Below are positions 1 to 8,275 of a stretch of DNA of 64,000 nucleotides, piece by piece. The position numbers and the translations under genes are program-made. The stretch comes from Streptomyces aurantiogriseus (GTDB taxonomy: Bacteria; Actinomycetota; Actinomycetes; Streptomycetales; Streptomycetaceae). The notes beneath the pieces are model-generated. The model was not told the DNA's origin, made no database searches, and saw only the letters and a program-made list of their open reading frames with translations. Numbering within the stretch: the stretch's first letter is position 1; each line of letters starts with the position of its first letter. The stretch is taken from NCBI RefSeq assembly GCF_014649375.1, contig NZ_BMSX01000016.1, forward strand, positions 1 to 64,000, in the 5' to 3' direction.

Positions 1-3000
1 ACCCACAACCGACCGGACGGAGAGCGCACCACCGACGGCACGGACCCGGTGGACCTCGCTTCGGGCCGGATGTTCCTGCCCCAGACCGACCTCGCGGTTC
101 CGGGCATCCTGCCGCTGGTGTTCACCCGCCGCACCGAGTCCGGCTGCACGGCCGGCCGCTTCCTGGGGCCCGCCTGGACCTCCACCGCCGACGAGCGGCT
201 GGAGATCGACGCCATCGGCGTCATCCACGTCACCGCCGACGGCCTCCTGATCACCTACCCGCATCCGGTCCCCGGCGACCACACCCGCCCGCAGACGGGC
301 ACCTCCCGCGCCCTCCTGGCCCGGGACGGACACGGCGACTACACCGTCACCGACCCCGACACCGGCCTGACCCGCCACTTCACCGCCCCGCCCGGCACCG
401 AACCGGGCGACGACGGAACCGCCTGGCTGACGTCCCTCACCGAACGCAACGGGCACACCATCACCGTCGACCGCGGAGAGGACGGCCTGCCACTGGCCCT
501 GACCCACTCGGCGGGCCACCAGGTGAAGCTGACCACCACCGACGGCCTGATCACCGCCCTCTCCCTGACCGGCGCCGGCGAGAACGGCACCGACCTGCCC
601 CTGATGCGCTACGGCTACGAGGACGGCAACCTCACCACCGTCACCCAACCCTCCGGCGCCACCACCACCTTCCTCTACGACGACCGCCACCGCGTCATCG
701 CCTGGACCGACTCCAACGCAAGCCGCTACGACTACGTCTACGACGACCACGACCGCGTCATCGCCGAAGGCGGCCAAGCCGGCCACATCCAGATCACCCT
801 CACCTACACGGAACCCGACCCCGAAACCGGCCACCGCACCACCACCCTCACCACCGCCGACGGCCGGGTCACCCGTCATCTGATCGGCCCGGGCTGCCAG
901 GTCCTGGCCACCACGGACGCGCTCGGCCACACCACCCGGTTCCGCTACGACCCGAGCGGCAACCTGCTGACCCGCACCGACCCGCTCGGCGCCACCACCG
1001 CCTACACCTACGACGAGGAGGGCCGACTGGTCTCGGCCGTCCGTCCGGACGGCTCCGAACTGCACATCGTGCGCGGCCACTTCGGGCTGCCGGTAGAGGT
1101 CGTGGGACCGGACGGCGCCCGCACGGTCTACACGTACGACGAGCGCGGCAACCGCACGGCGCTCACCGATCCGGCCGGGAACACGACCCGTTGCACCTAC
1201 GACGACGCCAGCCGACTCACCTCGGTCACCGACGCCCTCGGGGACACGACCCATGTGGTGTGCGACGCGGCGGGGCTGATCGTGGCGGTGACCAACCCGT
1301 CCGGCGCCACCACCCGCACGGATCGGGACGGGCTCGGCCGCCCGGTCCGCGTCACCGACCCGACGGGCGGGGCCACCCGGCTCGAATGGAACGCGGACGG
1401 CCGGCTCGCCCGCCGCACGGGCCCCGACGGCGCCACCGAGTCATGGACCTACGACGGCGAAGGCAACTGCCTCACCCACACCGACGCGGCGGGCGGGGTC
1501 TCGCGCTACGAATACACCCACTTCGACCTCCCGCTCGCCAGTACGCGGCCCGACGGCGGCCGCTACGAGTTCGAGCACGACAACGACCTGCGCCTCACCC
1601 GGGTCACCAACCCGCAGGGCCTGACCTGGACCTACGAGTACGACGCGGTCGGCAACATCGTGTCCGAGACAGACTTCGACGGGCGCACCCTGACCTACCG
1701 CATGGATGCGGCGGGCAGGCTCACCGAGCGGGTCGACGCGCTCGGCGGGACCATCTCCTTCGAGCGCGACCGGCTCGGCCAGGTGCTCCGCAAGAACGTC
1801 GACGGCCGGGTGACGGCCTACGCGTACGACCGGGCGGGCCGTCTCCTGGAGGCGGTCGGACCGGAGAGCGAGCTCCGCTACCAGTACGACCGCCACGGGC
1901 AGGTCAAGACGGAGCTGGTGGACGGCCGCCCGCTCGTCTACTCCTACGACGGCCTGGGGCGGCGCGTCCGCCGGACCACGCCCACCGGCCATGTCACGTC
2001 CTACGCCTACGACTCCGATGGGCTTCCCGCGCGGCTGACCACGGGTGGCCGGCGGGTCGACTTCAGCCACGATGCCGCCGGCCGCGAGCTGGCTCGCGCC
2101 TTCGGGGACGCGATCACCATGACGTCGGCCTGGGACGAGGCCGGACGACTCGCCGCGCAGCACATCACCGCCGGAGCCCGGGCCGTCAACAGCCGTGCCT
2201 ACGCCTACCGCGCCGACGGACATCTGCTCTCCGTCGCGGACCGGCTGTCGGGCACCCGCACCTTCGACCTGGACCCGATGGGCCGGGTCACCGCCGTCCG
2301 CGCCCCGGGCTGGACGGAGCGGTACGCGTACGACGACGCGGGCAACCAGACCTCGGCGTCCTGGCCGGACGGGCACCCGGGCAGCGAGGCCACCGGACCG
2401 CGCGCCTACAGCGGCACCGGCATCACCCGCGCCGGAGGCGTCCGCTTCGAGCACGACGCCCTCGGCCGGGTCACCGTGCGGCAGAAGACCCGCCTGTCTC
2501 GCAAGCCCGACACCTGGCGCTACGAGTGGGACACGGAGAACCGCCTCACCTCCGTCACCACCCCCGACGGGACCCGGTGGCGGTACCGCTACGACCCGCT
2601 GGGGCGCCGCACCGCGAAGCAGCGCCTCGCGGCCGACGGCGAGAGCGTGGTCGAGGAGGTCCGTTTCACCTGGGACGGCCTCACCCTGTGCGAGCAGACC
2701 AGCCACCGGCCGGACGTCCCGCACACGGTCGCCCTCACCTGGGACCACCGGGACGTCGTCCCACTGGCCCAGACGGAGCGCATCCTCACGGCCGACAGCC
2801 GGCAGGAGGAGATCGACCGGCGGTTCTTCGCCATCGCCACCGACCTGGTCGGCACGCCGACCGAACTGATCGACGAGATGGGCGACATCGCCTGGCGCAC
2901 CCGGAGCACGCTCTGGGGCACCACCGCCTGGGCCCGGGACAGCAGCGCCTACACCCCGCTGCGCTTCCCCGGCCAGTACTACGACCCCGAGACCGGCCTC

Positions 3001-3567
3001 CACTACAACTGCTTCCGCCACTACGACCCCGAGACCGGCCGCTACACCTCCCCGGACCCGCTGGGCCTCGCTCCCGCGCCGAATCCCGTCGGCTACGTGG
3101 ACAACCCGTACACGGGGTGCGACCCGCTGGGGCTGATGCCGAAGTACACGAAGGAGGAGAAAGCCAGGCAGCGAAGCATCAAGACCGCGGACGGGGTCAT
3201 CGAGAGGGCGCAGGACGGCACGTTTCGGAAGCACCCCAAGTACCACGGGGACGAGATGCACGGCTTCACTGACGAACGGGTCCTGGAGATCCTGAAGAAC
3301 CCGGACGCGGTGTATCAGTCGACGGGCACGGCCGGAAAGCTCATGTTCCGGCAGGGAGAGGACGTCGTCGTGACCCATGGGCCCGGTTCCGAAGCCGGAC
3401 AGGCCATCACGGCGTACGGACCGTCGGGTATCAAGGGTGACTCCGGAGCAACGGCGCTGGGCGGCAAGCCCACCGATCCCGGTGCGCCGGTTACCCACGA
3501 AGACATCGTGGAGGGAAGGATTCCGAGCAAGGACGGATTCATGCCCCCCGCCGTACAGATCAAATGA
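1..3567 (+). CDS. RHS/YD-repeat polymorphic toxin, 5' end outside window
   Basis: The reading frame is open from the first base of the window, so the N-terminus is missing; 1188 codons are visible. Most of it is made of YD repeats (many copies of YxYDxxGR-like units such as YAYDRAGR and YEYDAVGN), which in this family build a large hollow beta-shell. The conserved RHS core ends with tandem YDPETG motifs near 2980-3045 and a final DPLGL at about 3121-3135. Everything after it (about 144 aa) is a variable tip, expected to be the toxin. That tip is richer in A (lysine-heavy, AAG/GAG runs) than the core, which fits exchange by recombination. Its second half (HGFTDERVLEIL, then ITAYGPSG) looks like a small BECR-type RNase fold, but this is inference. 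The gene just downstream is the likely immunity gene. Confidence 0.9.
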   Translation, partial: THNRPDGERTTDGTDPVDLASGRMFLPQTDLAVPGILPLVFTRRTESGCTAGRFLGPAWTSTADERLEIDAIGVIHVTADGLLITYPHPVPGDHTRPQTGTSRALLARDGHGDYTVTDPDTGLTRHFTAPPGTEPGDDGTAWLTSLTERNGHTITVDRGEDGLPLALTHSAGHQVKLTTTDGLITALSLTGAGENGTDLPLMRYGYEDGNLTTVTQPSGATTTFLYDDRHRVIAWTDSNASRYDYVYDDHDRVIAEGGQAGHIQITLTYTEPDPETGHRTTTLTTADGRVTRHLIGPGCQVLATTDALGHTTRFRYDPSGNLLTRTDPLGATTAYTYDEEGRLVSAVRPDGSELHIVRGHFGLPVEVVGPDGARTVYTYDERGNRTALTDPAGNTTRCTYDDASRLTSVTDALGDTTHVVCDAAGLIVAVTNPSGATTRTDRDGLGRPVRVTDPTGGATRLEWNADGRLARRTGPDGATESWTYDGEGNCLTHTDAAGGVSRYEYTHFDLPLASTRPDGGRYEFEHDNDLRLTRVTNPQGLTWTYEYDAVGNIVSETDFDGRTLTYRMDAAGRLTERVDALGGTISFERDRLGQVLRKNVDGRVTAYAYDRAGRLLEAVGPESELRYQYDRHGQVKTELVDGRPLVYSYDGLGRRVRRTTPTGHVTSYAYDSDGLPARLTTGGRRVDFSHDAAGRELARAFGDAITMTSAWDEAGRLAAQHITAGARAVNSRAYAYRADGHLLSVADRLSGTRTFDLDPMGRVTAVRAPGWTERYAYDDAGNQTSASWPDGHPGSEATGPRAYSGTGITRAGGVRFEHDALGRVTVRQKTRLSRKPDTWRYEWDTENRLTSVTTPDGTRWRYRYDPLGRRTAKQRLAADGESVVEEVRFTWDGLTLCEQTSHRPDVPHTVALTWDHRDVVPLAQTERILTADSRQEEIDRRFFAIATDLVGTPTELIDEMGDIAWRTRSTLWGTTAWARDSSAYTPLRFPGQYYDPETGLHYNCFRHYDPETGRYTSPDPLGLAPAPNPVGYVDNPYTGCDPLGLMPKYTKEEKARQRSIKTADGVIERAQDGTFRKHPKYHGDEMHGFTDERVLEILKNPDAVYQSTGTAGKLMFRQGEDVVVTHGPGSEAGQAITAYGPSGIKGDSGATALGGKPTDPGAPVTHEDIVEGRIPSKDGFMPPAVQIK

Positions 3568-3580
3568 GGCGGCACCGACC

Positions 3581-4333
3581 ATGAGACTGACCCTCGACAA
3601 CGACTGGCGCGCGACGGTGACGGACGATCCGCTGCCCATCACCCCTCGCTTCGCGGGGACCTTCGTGACCGTCGCGCCCTACGCGGACGCGAAGGAACGT
3701 GTGCGGTTCCTCGCGGACACCTTCGGCAGCCAGGAGTGGCTGTGGGACACTCCGGACACGCTCGGGTTCGACCGGGTCAGCCGGGAGCTGGTCGGGGCCG
3801 AGTTCCAGCTGCCCCATGAGTCCGCCTCCGCCGAGGACTGCGCCCGCCTCCCCTCCGTGCCCCCCGTCCTCCCGGGCGGGCTGCGCGCGGACGAGGAGCG
3901 GGACTGCCGCCTCGAGGTGACCTCGGTGCTGTGCCGTGCGCCTGGGGACGCCGTACTGACCTGTCTGCGCGACCTCGACGTCCTCGACGAATTGCTGGAG
4001 GCCCGCATCGGCATCGCCCCGGACGTGGCGCTCCTGGTCCAGCACGGCACCGTCGTCGGCTGGAGCCTCACCGATCCGGCGCGCTATCTGACCACCGCCT
4101 TCGCCGCCCCCGACCCCGCCCCACCGTCCCCGGCCACCCGCGAGCTGCTCAGCGCCTGCCTGGACCTGATCACTGATCCGCTGCTCGACGAGGTGCAGGA
4201 CCGCGAGCCGGCTGCCCTGGCCCAGCTCCGGGAGGTCCACCAGGCCCTGCGCGCCCAGCGCGAGGACCGCCACCGCGCCGACGCCCTGCTCTCGGTCATC
4301 GGCAACCTGGTGGAGGACTATGCGGACCGGTGA
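3581..4333 (+). CDS. Probable immunity protein of the RHS toxin
   Basis: A 250-aa protein starts at ATG 3581, only 13 bases after the RHS stop. The same frame is open further upstream, but that part overlaps the RHS gene and looks like a shadow. There is no signal peptide or membrane segment, so it should be cytoplasmic. I do not recognise a named domain; it is an acidic, leucine-rich alpha/beta protein with a charged helical C-terminus (about residues 205-250). Its position directly behind a variable RHS tip is the classical place for the cognate immunity gene. The function is therefore inferred from context only. Confidence 0.7.
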   Translation: MRLTLDNDWRATVTDDPLPITPRFAGTFVTVAPYADAKERVRFLADTFGSQEWLWDTPDTLGFDRVSRELVGAEFQLPHESASAEDCARLPSVPPVLPGGLRADEERDCRLEVTSVLCRAPGDAVLTCLRDLDVLDELLEARIGIAPDVALLVQHGTVVGWSLTDPARYLTTAFAAPDPAPPSPATRELLSACLDLITDPLLDEVQDREPAALAQLREVHQALRAQREDRHRADALLSVIGNLVEDYADR

Positions 4334-4823
4334 CGGTCAGCCGAGGCAGCTGAGCCGCACCTGTCGCTCCGGGGGTAGCGGCCACACACTCCCTGTGCGA
4401 GGTCGTCGGCCATGGCGGGCGCGGTGGGCCTTTCCCTCGTGCTCTCCTCCGTCACCGGCGTCCTGTCCGCGGTGCTCTCCGCTGTGCTGACAGTGCAGGA
4501 CCCGCTCGGAGGTCTCACCCGGCACTTCGCCCCGCCGCGGCGCGGGACGGGGGGGTGTGGTGGCTGCTCGGCGTCGAGGACCACAACGAAACAGCGGCAC
4601 CGGTGAGCGTGACGAGCACGTCCCGATCACCGTCACCCACGGACCGCTGGGCGGTCCACGGCGGCCGCCGCGACAGTCCATGGGTGCCCCATGAGGCCCC
4701 GCAGACATCACTCCGTCGCACCCCCGCCCAATCCTGACGCTTCATCAGGTGCGGGGGCACTCGCCGGAAACCAGTCGTGTGCCGCCGCCATGCCGCTCCG
4801 CACGCTGTCGCGCGCACCCTGGC
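4334..4823. other. 490-bp gap without a supported gene
   Basis: Several short frames are open on both strands here, as expected at this GC content, but none has a good start, codon bias or a recognisable product. A hydrophobic 64-codon frame at 4412-4606 (+) could be the remnant of a membrane protein; nothing supports it further. Confidence 0.5.
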
Positions 4824-5501
4824 CTACGGCAGTCGCCAGTCCACCGGCTGCGCGCCCTGCCGCAGCAACAGGTCGTTGGCCCGGCTGAAGGGGCGGGATC
4901 CGAAGAACCCGCGGTCCGCCGACATCGGCGAGGGATGAGCAGACTCGATCGCCGGAAGATCCCCGAGCAGCGGCCGCAGATTGCGGGCGTCACGCCCCCA
5001 CAGGATCGACACAAGCGGTTTACCGCGCGCAGCCAACGCCCGGATCGCCTGCTCGGTGACTTCCTCCCATCCCTTGCCCCGGTGCGCGCCCGGCTTGCGG
5101 GGCGCCGTCGTCAGCGCCCTGTTGAGCAGCAGCACTCCCTGCTCGGTCCATGGCGTCAGATCGCCGTTCGACGGCCTGGGCAGTCCCAGGTCCGTGTGGA
5201 GTTCTCGGAAGATGTTCTCCAGGCTGCCCGGCAACGAACGCACCTCGGGCGCCACCGCGAAACTCAGCCCGATCGCCATACCCGGCGTGGGGTAGGGATC
5301 CTGGCCGACAATCAAGACGCGAACGTCATCGAAGGGCTGCTGGAAGGCCCGCAGGACATTCGCCCCAGCCGGCAGGTAGGTCCGGCCCGCGGCTATTTCG
5401 GCCCGGAGGAAATCCCCCATGGCGGCAATGCGTTCGGCCGCAGGTTCGAGAGCCTTCGCCCAGCCCGCTTCAACAAGTTCATGCAAGGGTCGTGGTGCCA
5501 C
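4824..5501 (-). CDS. ung: Uracil-DNA glycosylase, family 1
   Basis: Removes uracil from DNA to start base-excision repair in the cytoplasm. The 225-aa product has the family hallmarks in order: water-activating motif GQDPYP at residues 66-71 (catalytic Asp68), GVLLLN at 122-127, and the minor-groove HPSPMS loop at 189-194 (catalytic His189) followed by ADRGFFGSRPFS. It has the normal family length and starts at GTG 5501. A second, broken copy of the same gene lies on the opposite strand 240 bp away (5742-5888). Streptomyces often carry two ung genes, so this is probably the surviving one. Confidence 0.95.
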   Translation of the reverse strand: MAPRPLHELVEAGWAKALEPAAERIAAMGDFLRAEIAAGRTYLPAGANVLRAFQQPFDDVRVLIVGQDPYPTPGMAIGLSFAVAPEVRSLPGSLENIFRELHTDLGLPRPSNGDLTPWTEQGVLLLNRALTTAPRKPGAHRGKGWEEVTEQAIRALAARGKPLVSILWGRDARNLRPLLGDLPAIESAHPSPMSADRGFFGSRPFSRANDLLLRQGAQPVDWRLP

Positions 5502-5741
5502 GGCGCGTCACTCTACTGGCACACACAGGAGCCCTGCATACGCAGGGAAGCCTCCGCACAGGAGCCGTTGCTCAGGCGCTAGTCTTCCTCCTCGTCGAGG
5601 TCCGCGAGCCGGTCGAGCAGATCGCGCAGCCGGTCACCGGGAAGAAGGGGGAGCTTGTTGCGTCCAGTGTTCAAGCCACTCCGCCATAGCCATCATGCCT
5701 GGTCAGCCCCTCGTCCCCGATCCACAGATCCCGGAACTCCC
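5502..5741. other. Short region of decayed sequence between ung copies
   Basis: No intact gene. On the minus strand about 35 in-frame codons end at a stop near 5580 (product ends LDRLADLDEEED) with no start or upstream continuation, which looks like the tail of a lost gene. The region lies between the intact ung and the inverted ung remnant, consistent with a rearrangement. Confidence 0.4.
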
Positions 5742-5888
5742 GCAGTGCTGGTGCTCAACAGGGCGCTGTCGGCGCACCCCTCGCCCATGTCGGCGGACCG
5801 GGGCTTCTTCGGTTCACGTCCCTTCAGCCGGGCCAACGACCTGCTGATCCGGCAGGGCGGCCAACCCGTGGACTGGCGCCTGCCGTGA
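5742..5888 (+). pseudogene. ung: Remnant of a second uracil-DNA glycosylase gene
   Basis: The frame reads AVLVLNRALSAHPSPMSADR and continues to the exact end of Ung (QPVDWRLP). It joins the LLLN motif directly to the HPSPMS loop, so about 55 codons between them are deleted, and everything before LLLN is missing. The last 40 residues match the intact Ung at 4824-5501 almost perfectly, and the DNA is clearly homologous but not identical, so this is an old paralogue rather than a recent copy. The kinase gene starts inside its stop codon (GTGA at 5885), suggesting this was the original position of an ung-kinase operon. Confidence 0.85.
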
Positions 5889-6877
5889 CCGCACCCGCCG
5901 GTCCGGAGCCCTCCCCCGGCATCCTCGCCGTGGACTCGGGCGGCTCCGGGCTGCGGGTCGCCCTCGGCACCGTCGAACGGGGCGCGCTGGGCCGGCGGTC
6001 GTCGACGGTGCCCGTCCGTACCGGTGCGCGGGGCATCGACCCCGGGCATCTGATGGACCAACTGGTGCCCATGGTCCGGGCGTTGGCGACCGAGACCGGC
6101 GTCACCCGTCCCACGTCCGCGGTCGTCGGCGCCGCCGGTCTCGGCACTCTGGGCGACGCTCTGCGCGCCGACCTCCCGGGCGCCCTGGCACGGGAGTTCG
6201 GCGTCCGCGCCACCGCCCTCGCCGCCGACGCGGTCACCGCATATACCGGCGCGCTCGGATCGAGGCCGGGTGCCGTGGTCGTCGCCGGCACCGGCCTGAT
6301 CGCGATCGGCACGGACCTGAGAGCCTGGCGCCGGGCCGACGGCTGGGGCCATCTGCTGGGCGACTGCGGTGGCGGCGCCTGGATCGGACGCGCCGGCCTG
6401 GAAGCCGCCCTGCGCGCCCACGACGGACGGCCCGGCGGCTCCACCCCGCTCCTGACCTGCGCCGAGGAGCAGTTCGGCCCGCTGCCGGGCCTCCCCGCCC
6501 GGCTCTACCCACGCCCCGACCGCCCGGCCGTCCTCGCCTCGTTCGCACCCCGGGTGGCCGCGTGCGCGGCGAGCGACCCGGTCGCCGCCGGCATCCTGCG
6601 GGCCGCGGCCCGGCACATGGCCGACTCGGCCACCGCCGTCTGCCCGGCCGACGGAGAGCCCCAAGTCGCCGTCACCGGGGGCCTGTTCAAGATCGGCAAG
6701 CCCCTCCTCGTACCCTTGGAGGAGGAGTTGGCGCGGCGGCTGCCGTACGCGCGACGGGTCGCGGCCGACGGCGATCCGCTGGACGGCGCGGTCCGGCTCG
6801 CCACCGACCTGGCAAAGGACGTACTCACCCTGCCGGGTGACGAGATGATGCTGTACGTGGTGAAGGGCGCGCCATGA
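5885..6877 (+). CDS. BadF/BadG-type N-acetylglucosamine kinase family protein
   Basis: A 330-aa ASKHA-fold sugar kinase of the BadF/BadG/BcrA/BcrD ATPase family; members in actinobacteria phosphorylate N-acetylglucosamine or related aminosugars with ATP. The phosphate-1 loop AVDSGGSGLRVA is near the N-terminus (about residues 15-26), the second phosphate loop VVVAGTGLIAIG is near 137, and GWGHLLGDCGGGAWIG follows at about 155-170. The C-terminal lobe has VAVTGGLF near residue 260. It starts at GTG 5885, overlapping the stop of the ung remnant by 4 bases. A small stem-loop terminator follows 5 bases after the stop. The exact substrate is not shown by the sequence. Confidence 0.85.
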   Translation: MTAPAGPEPSPGILAVDSGGSGLRVALGTVERGALGRRSSTVPVRTGARGIDPGHLMDQLVPMVRALATETGVTRPTSAVVGAAGLGTLGDALRADLPGALAREFGVRATALAADAVTAYTGALGSRPGAVVVAGTGLIAIGTDLRAWRRADGWGHLLGDCGGGAWIGRAGLEAALRAHDGRPGGSTPLLTCAEEQFGPLPGLPARLYPRPDRPAVLASFAPRVAACAASDPVAAGILRAAARHMADSATAVCPADGEPQVAVTGGLFKIGKPLLVPLEEELARRLPYARRVAADGDPLDGAVRLATDLAKDVLTLPGDEMMLYVVKGAP

Positions 6878-6882
6878 CACAA

Positions 6883-6901
6883 AAGGGGGATTGACCCCCT
6901 T
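6883..6901 (+). terminator. Stem-loop after sugar kinase gene
   Basis: A 7-bp perfect stem (AAGGGGG/CCCCCTT) with loop ATTGA directly follows the kinase stop. There is no long T-run, as usual in Streptomyces. Confidence 0.6.
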
Positions 6902-7035
6902 GAGGGCAAGTCGCCCGGAAAACACGCTGATCACTTCTGATCCGTACGTAACTCATCAGACAAAAGCGGACGGATACCGCTCACCTGCACCCTCCCCGAA
7001 CAGAGGAGCCCAGGAAGCCAGTAACATGCGGCGCC

Positions 7036-7959
7036 ATGAGCTCCCCCACTGGGCCCGCGTCCGGCCTGCCTGTACGAATGCCGCGCCCCCGCCAGCCCGG
7101 GCGGCACCGCCGACCCGAGCCCCTGGCGGCTCCCGAGGGCGCGCCCGCGCTCGTCCTCGCGGTGCCCGGCACGCCGAGTGCCGCCACCCGCGGCCTCGCC
7201 GAGGAGATCGTGAGCATCGCCCGCTCCGAGCTCCCCGGCCTCGACGCGCGCATCGGATACCTCGACGGGGACGACACCGAATACCCCACCCTCCAGTCCG
7301 TGCTGACGTACGCCGCCGACGAGCGCACCGCTCGCTACGAGCAGGCCCGCGCCGCCGGGATGGACGTCAGGGAGCCCGACGGCCCCGTCGGCGTCATCGT
7401 GCCGCTGCTGGCCGGTCCGGACAGCGCGCTGCTGCGCCAGGTCCGCCAGGCCCTCATGGACAGCCGGGTCGCCGCCGAGCTGACCGACGTCCTCGGCCCG
7501 CACCCGCTGCTCGCCGAGGCGCTGCACGTGCGCCTGTCCGAGGCGGGCCTGGCCCGCGCGGACCGCGCCCGCCTGTTCACCGTGGCCACGGCCGCGGACG
7601 GCATCATCCTGGCCTCCGTGGGCGGCGAGGAGGCCGTGCAGGCCGCCGGGATCACCGGCATGCTGCTCGCCGCGCGCCTCGCCGTGCCGGTGATGGCCGC
7701 GGCCCTCGACCAGGAGGGTTCCATCGCCTCCGTCGCCGAGCAGCTGCGCACCTCCGGCTCCCAGCAGCTGGCGCTGGCGCCGTACCTCATCGGCCCGGAG
7801 ATCGACGCCACGCTGATCGAGGAGGCGGCCAAGGAGGCGGGCTGCGCCGCCGCCGAGGCCCTCGGCCCGTACCCGGCCATCGGCAAGCTCGCCCTGGCCA
7901 AGTACACGACGGCCCTGGGCATCGCCCCGCAGCAGCCGCAGGGCGCGCCGGTCCGCTAG
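7036..7959 (+). CDS. CbiX/sirohydrochlorin-chelatase-like protein
   Basis: A 307-aa cytoplasmic protein starting at ATG 7036. After a basic, proline-rich leader (residues 1-35), the body has the CbiX-type arrangement: a beta strand ALVLAVPGTPS, helix, then IGYLDGDD, and a hydrophobic VGVIVPLLAG strand in the first half, with a similar second half (ITGMLLAARLAVPVMAAA). Actinobacterial homologues are annotated as sirohydrochlorin chelatase or CbiX. The usual metal-binding histidines of true chelatases (HGS near the N-terminus) are not seen: the equivalent position reads PGT. Chelatase activity is therefore doubtful. No other cobalamin or sirohaem genes are nearby. Confidence 0.65.
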   Translation: MSSPTGPASGLPVRMPRPRQPGRHRRPEPLAAPEGAPALVLAVPGTPSAATRGLAEEIVSIARSELPGLDARIGYLDGDDTEYPTLQSVLTYAADERTARYEQARAAGMDVREPDGPVGVIVPLLAGPDSALLRQVRQALMDSRVAAELTDVLGPHPLLAEALHVRLSEAGLARADRARLFTVATAADGIILASVGGEEAVQAAGITGMLLAARLAVPVMAAALDQEGSIASVAEQLRTSGSQQLALAPYLIGPEIDATLIEEAAKEAGCAAAEALGPYPAIGKLALAKYTTALGIAPQQPQGAPVR

Positions 7960-7985
7960 CCGTACGACGCGCGTACGAGCCTGCG

Positions 7986-8032
7986 ACGTCGCACAAGGGC
8001 CCGATCCGGTCGAGGAGCGGGCCCTTCGACGT
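7986..8032 (+). terminator. Strong stem-loop terminator
   Basis: AAGGGCCCG (7995-8003) pairs with CGGGCCCTT (8018-8026), and the flanking ACGTCG/CGACGT adds an outer stem. It lies 26 bases after the CbiX-like gene and can serve as its terminator. Confidence 0.75.
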
Positions 8033-8139
8033 GGGGGCCGGGGCGGACTCCACGGTCGGCCCGTGGGGGTGCCGATCGGCCCTGTGCGTGCGGCGGGCCG
8101 ATCAGTCCCGTGCGTGCGGAGGCCGTTCAGCCGGTGCCG

Positions 8140-8275
8140 AGCCCCGCACCCCATCGCATCGCACTGCACCGCACCTCACCGATCCGCACCGCACCCCATC
8201 GCATCGCACTGCACCGCACCGCACCGCACCGCACCGCACCGATCCACATCGCACCGCACCTAGCCGCATCGCTCA
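8140..8275. repeat. GCACC-based short tandem repeat tract
   Basis: Two 31-bp copies (8145-8175 and 8190-8220) with a 45-bp period lead into six perfect tandem GCACC pentamers (8211-8240), with further degenerate copies to about 8260. The tract runs up to the stop codon of the lactonase gene at 8273. All frames across it give low-complexity peptides, so it is not coding. Confidence 0.85.

Noticed and set aside
1441..3642. A 733-codon minus-strand frame opposite the RHS gene
   Set aside because: It mirrors the RHS repeats and has no recognisable domain or ribosome site.
4412..4606. Hydrophobic 64-codon frame after the RHS immunity gene
   Set aside because: Only its first 25 residues are hydrophobic and no ribosome site or homologue is evident; noted as a possible remnant only.
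7036..7959. True sirohydrochlorin cobalto- or ferrochelatase
   Set aside because: The N-terminal metal-binding histidine motif is missing and no tetrapyrrole genes are nearby; only the fold-level similarity is kept.
8145..8240. Repeat tract as a CRISPR or operator array
   Set aside because: The units are pentamer-based and of variable period, typical of slippage repeats.
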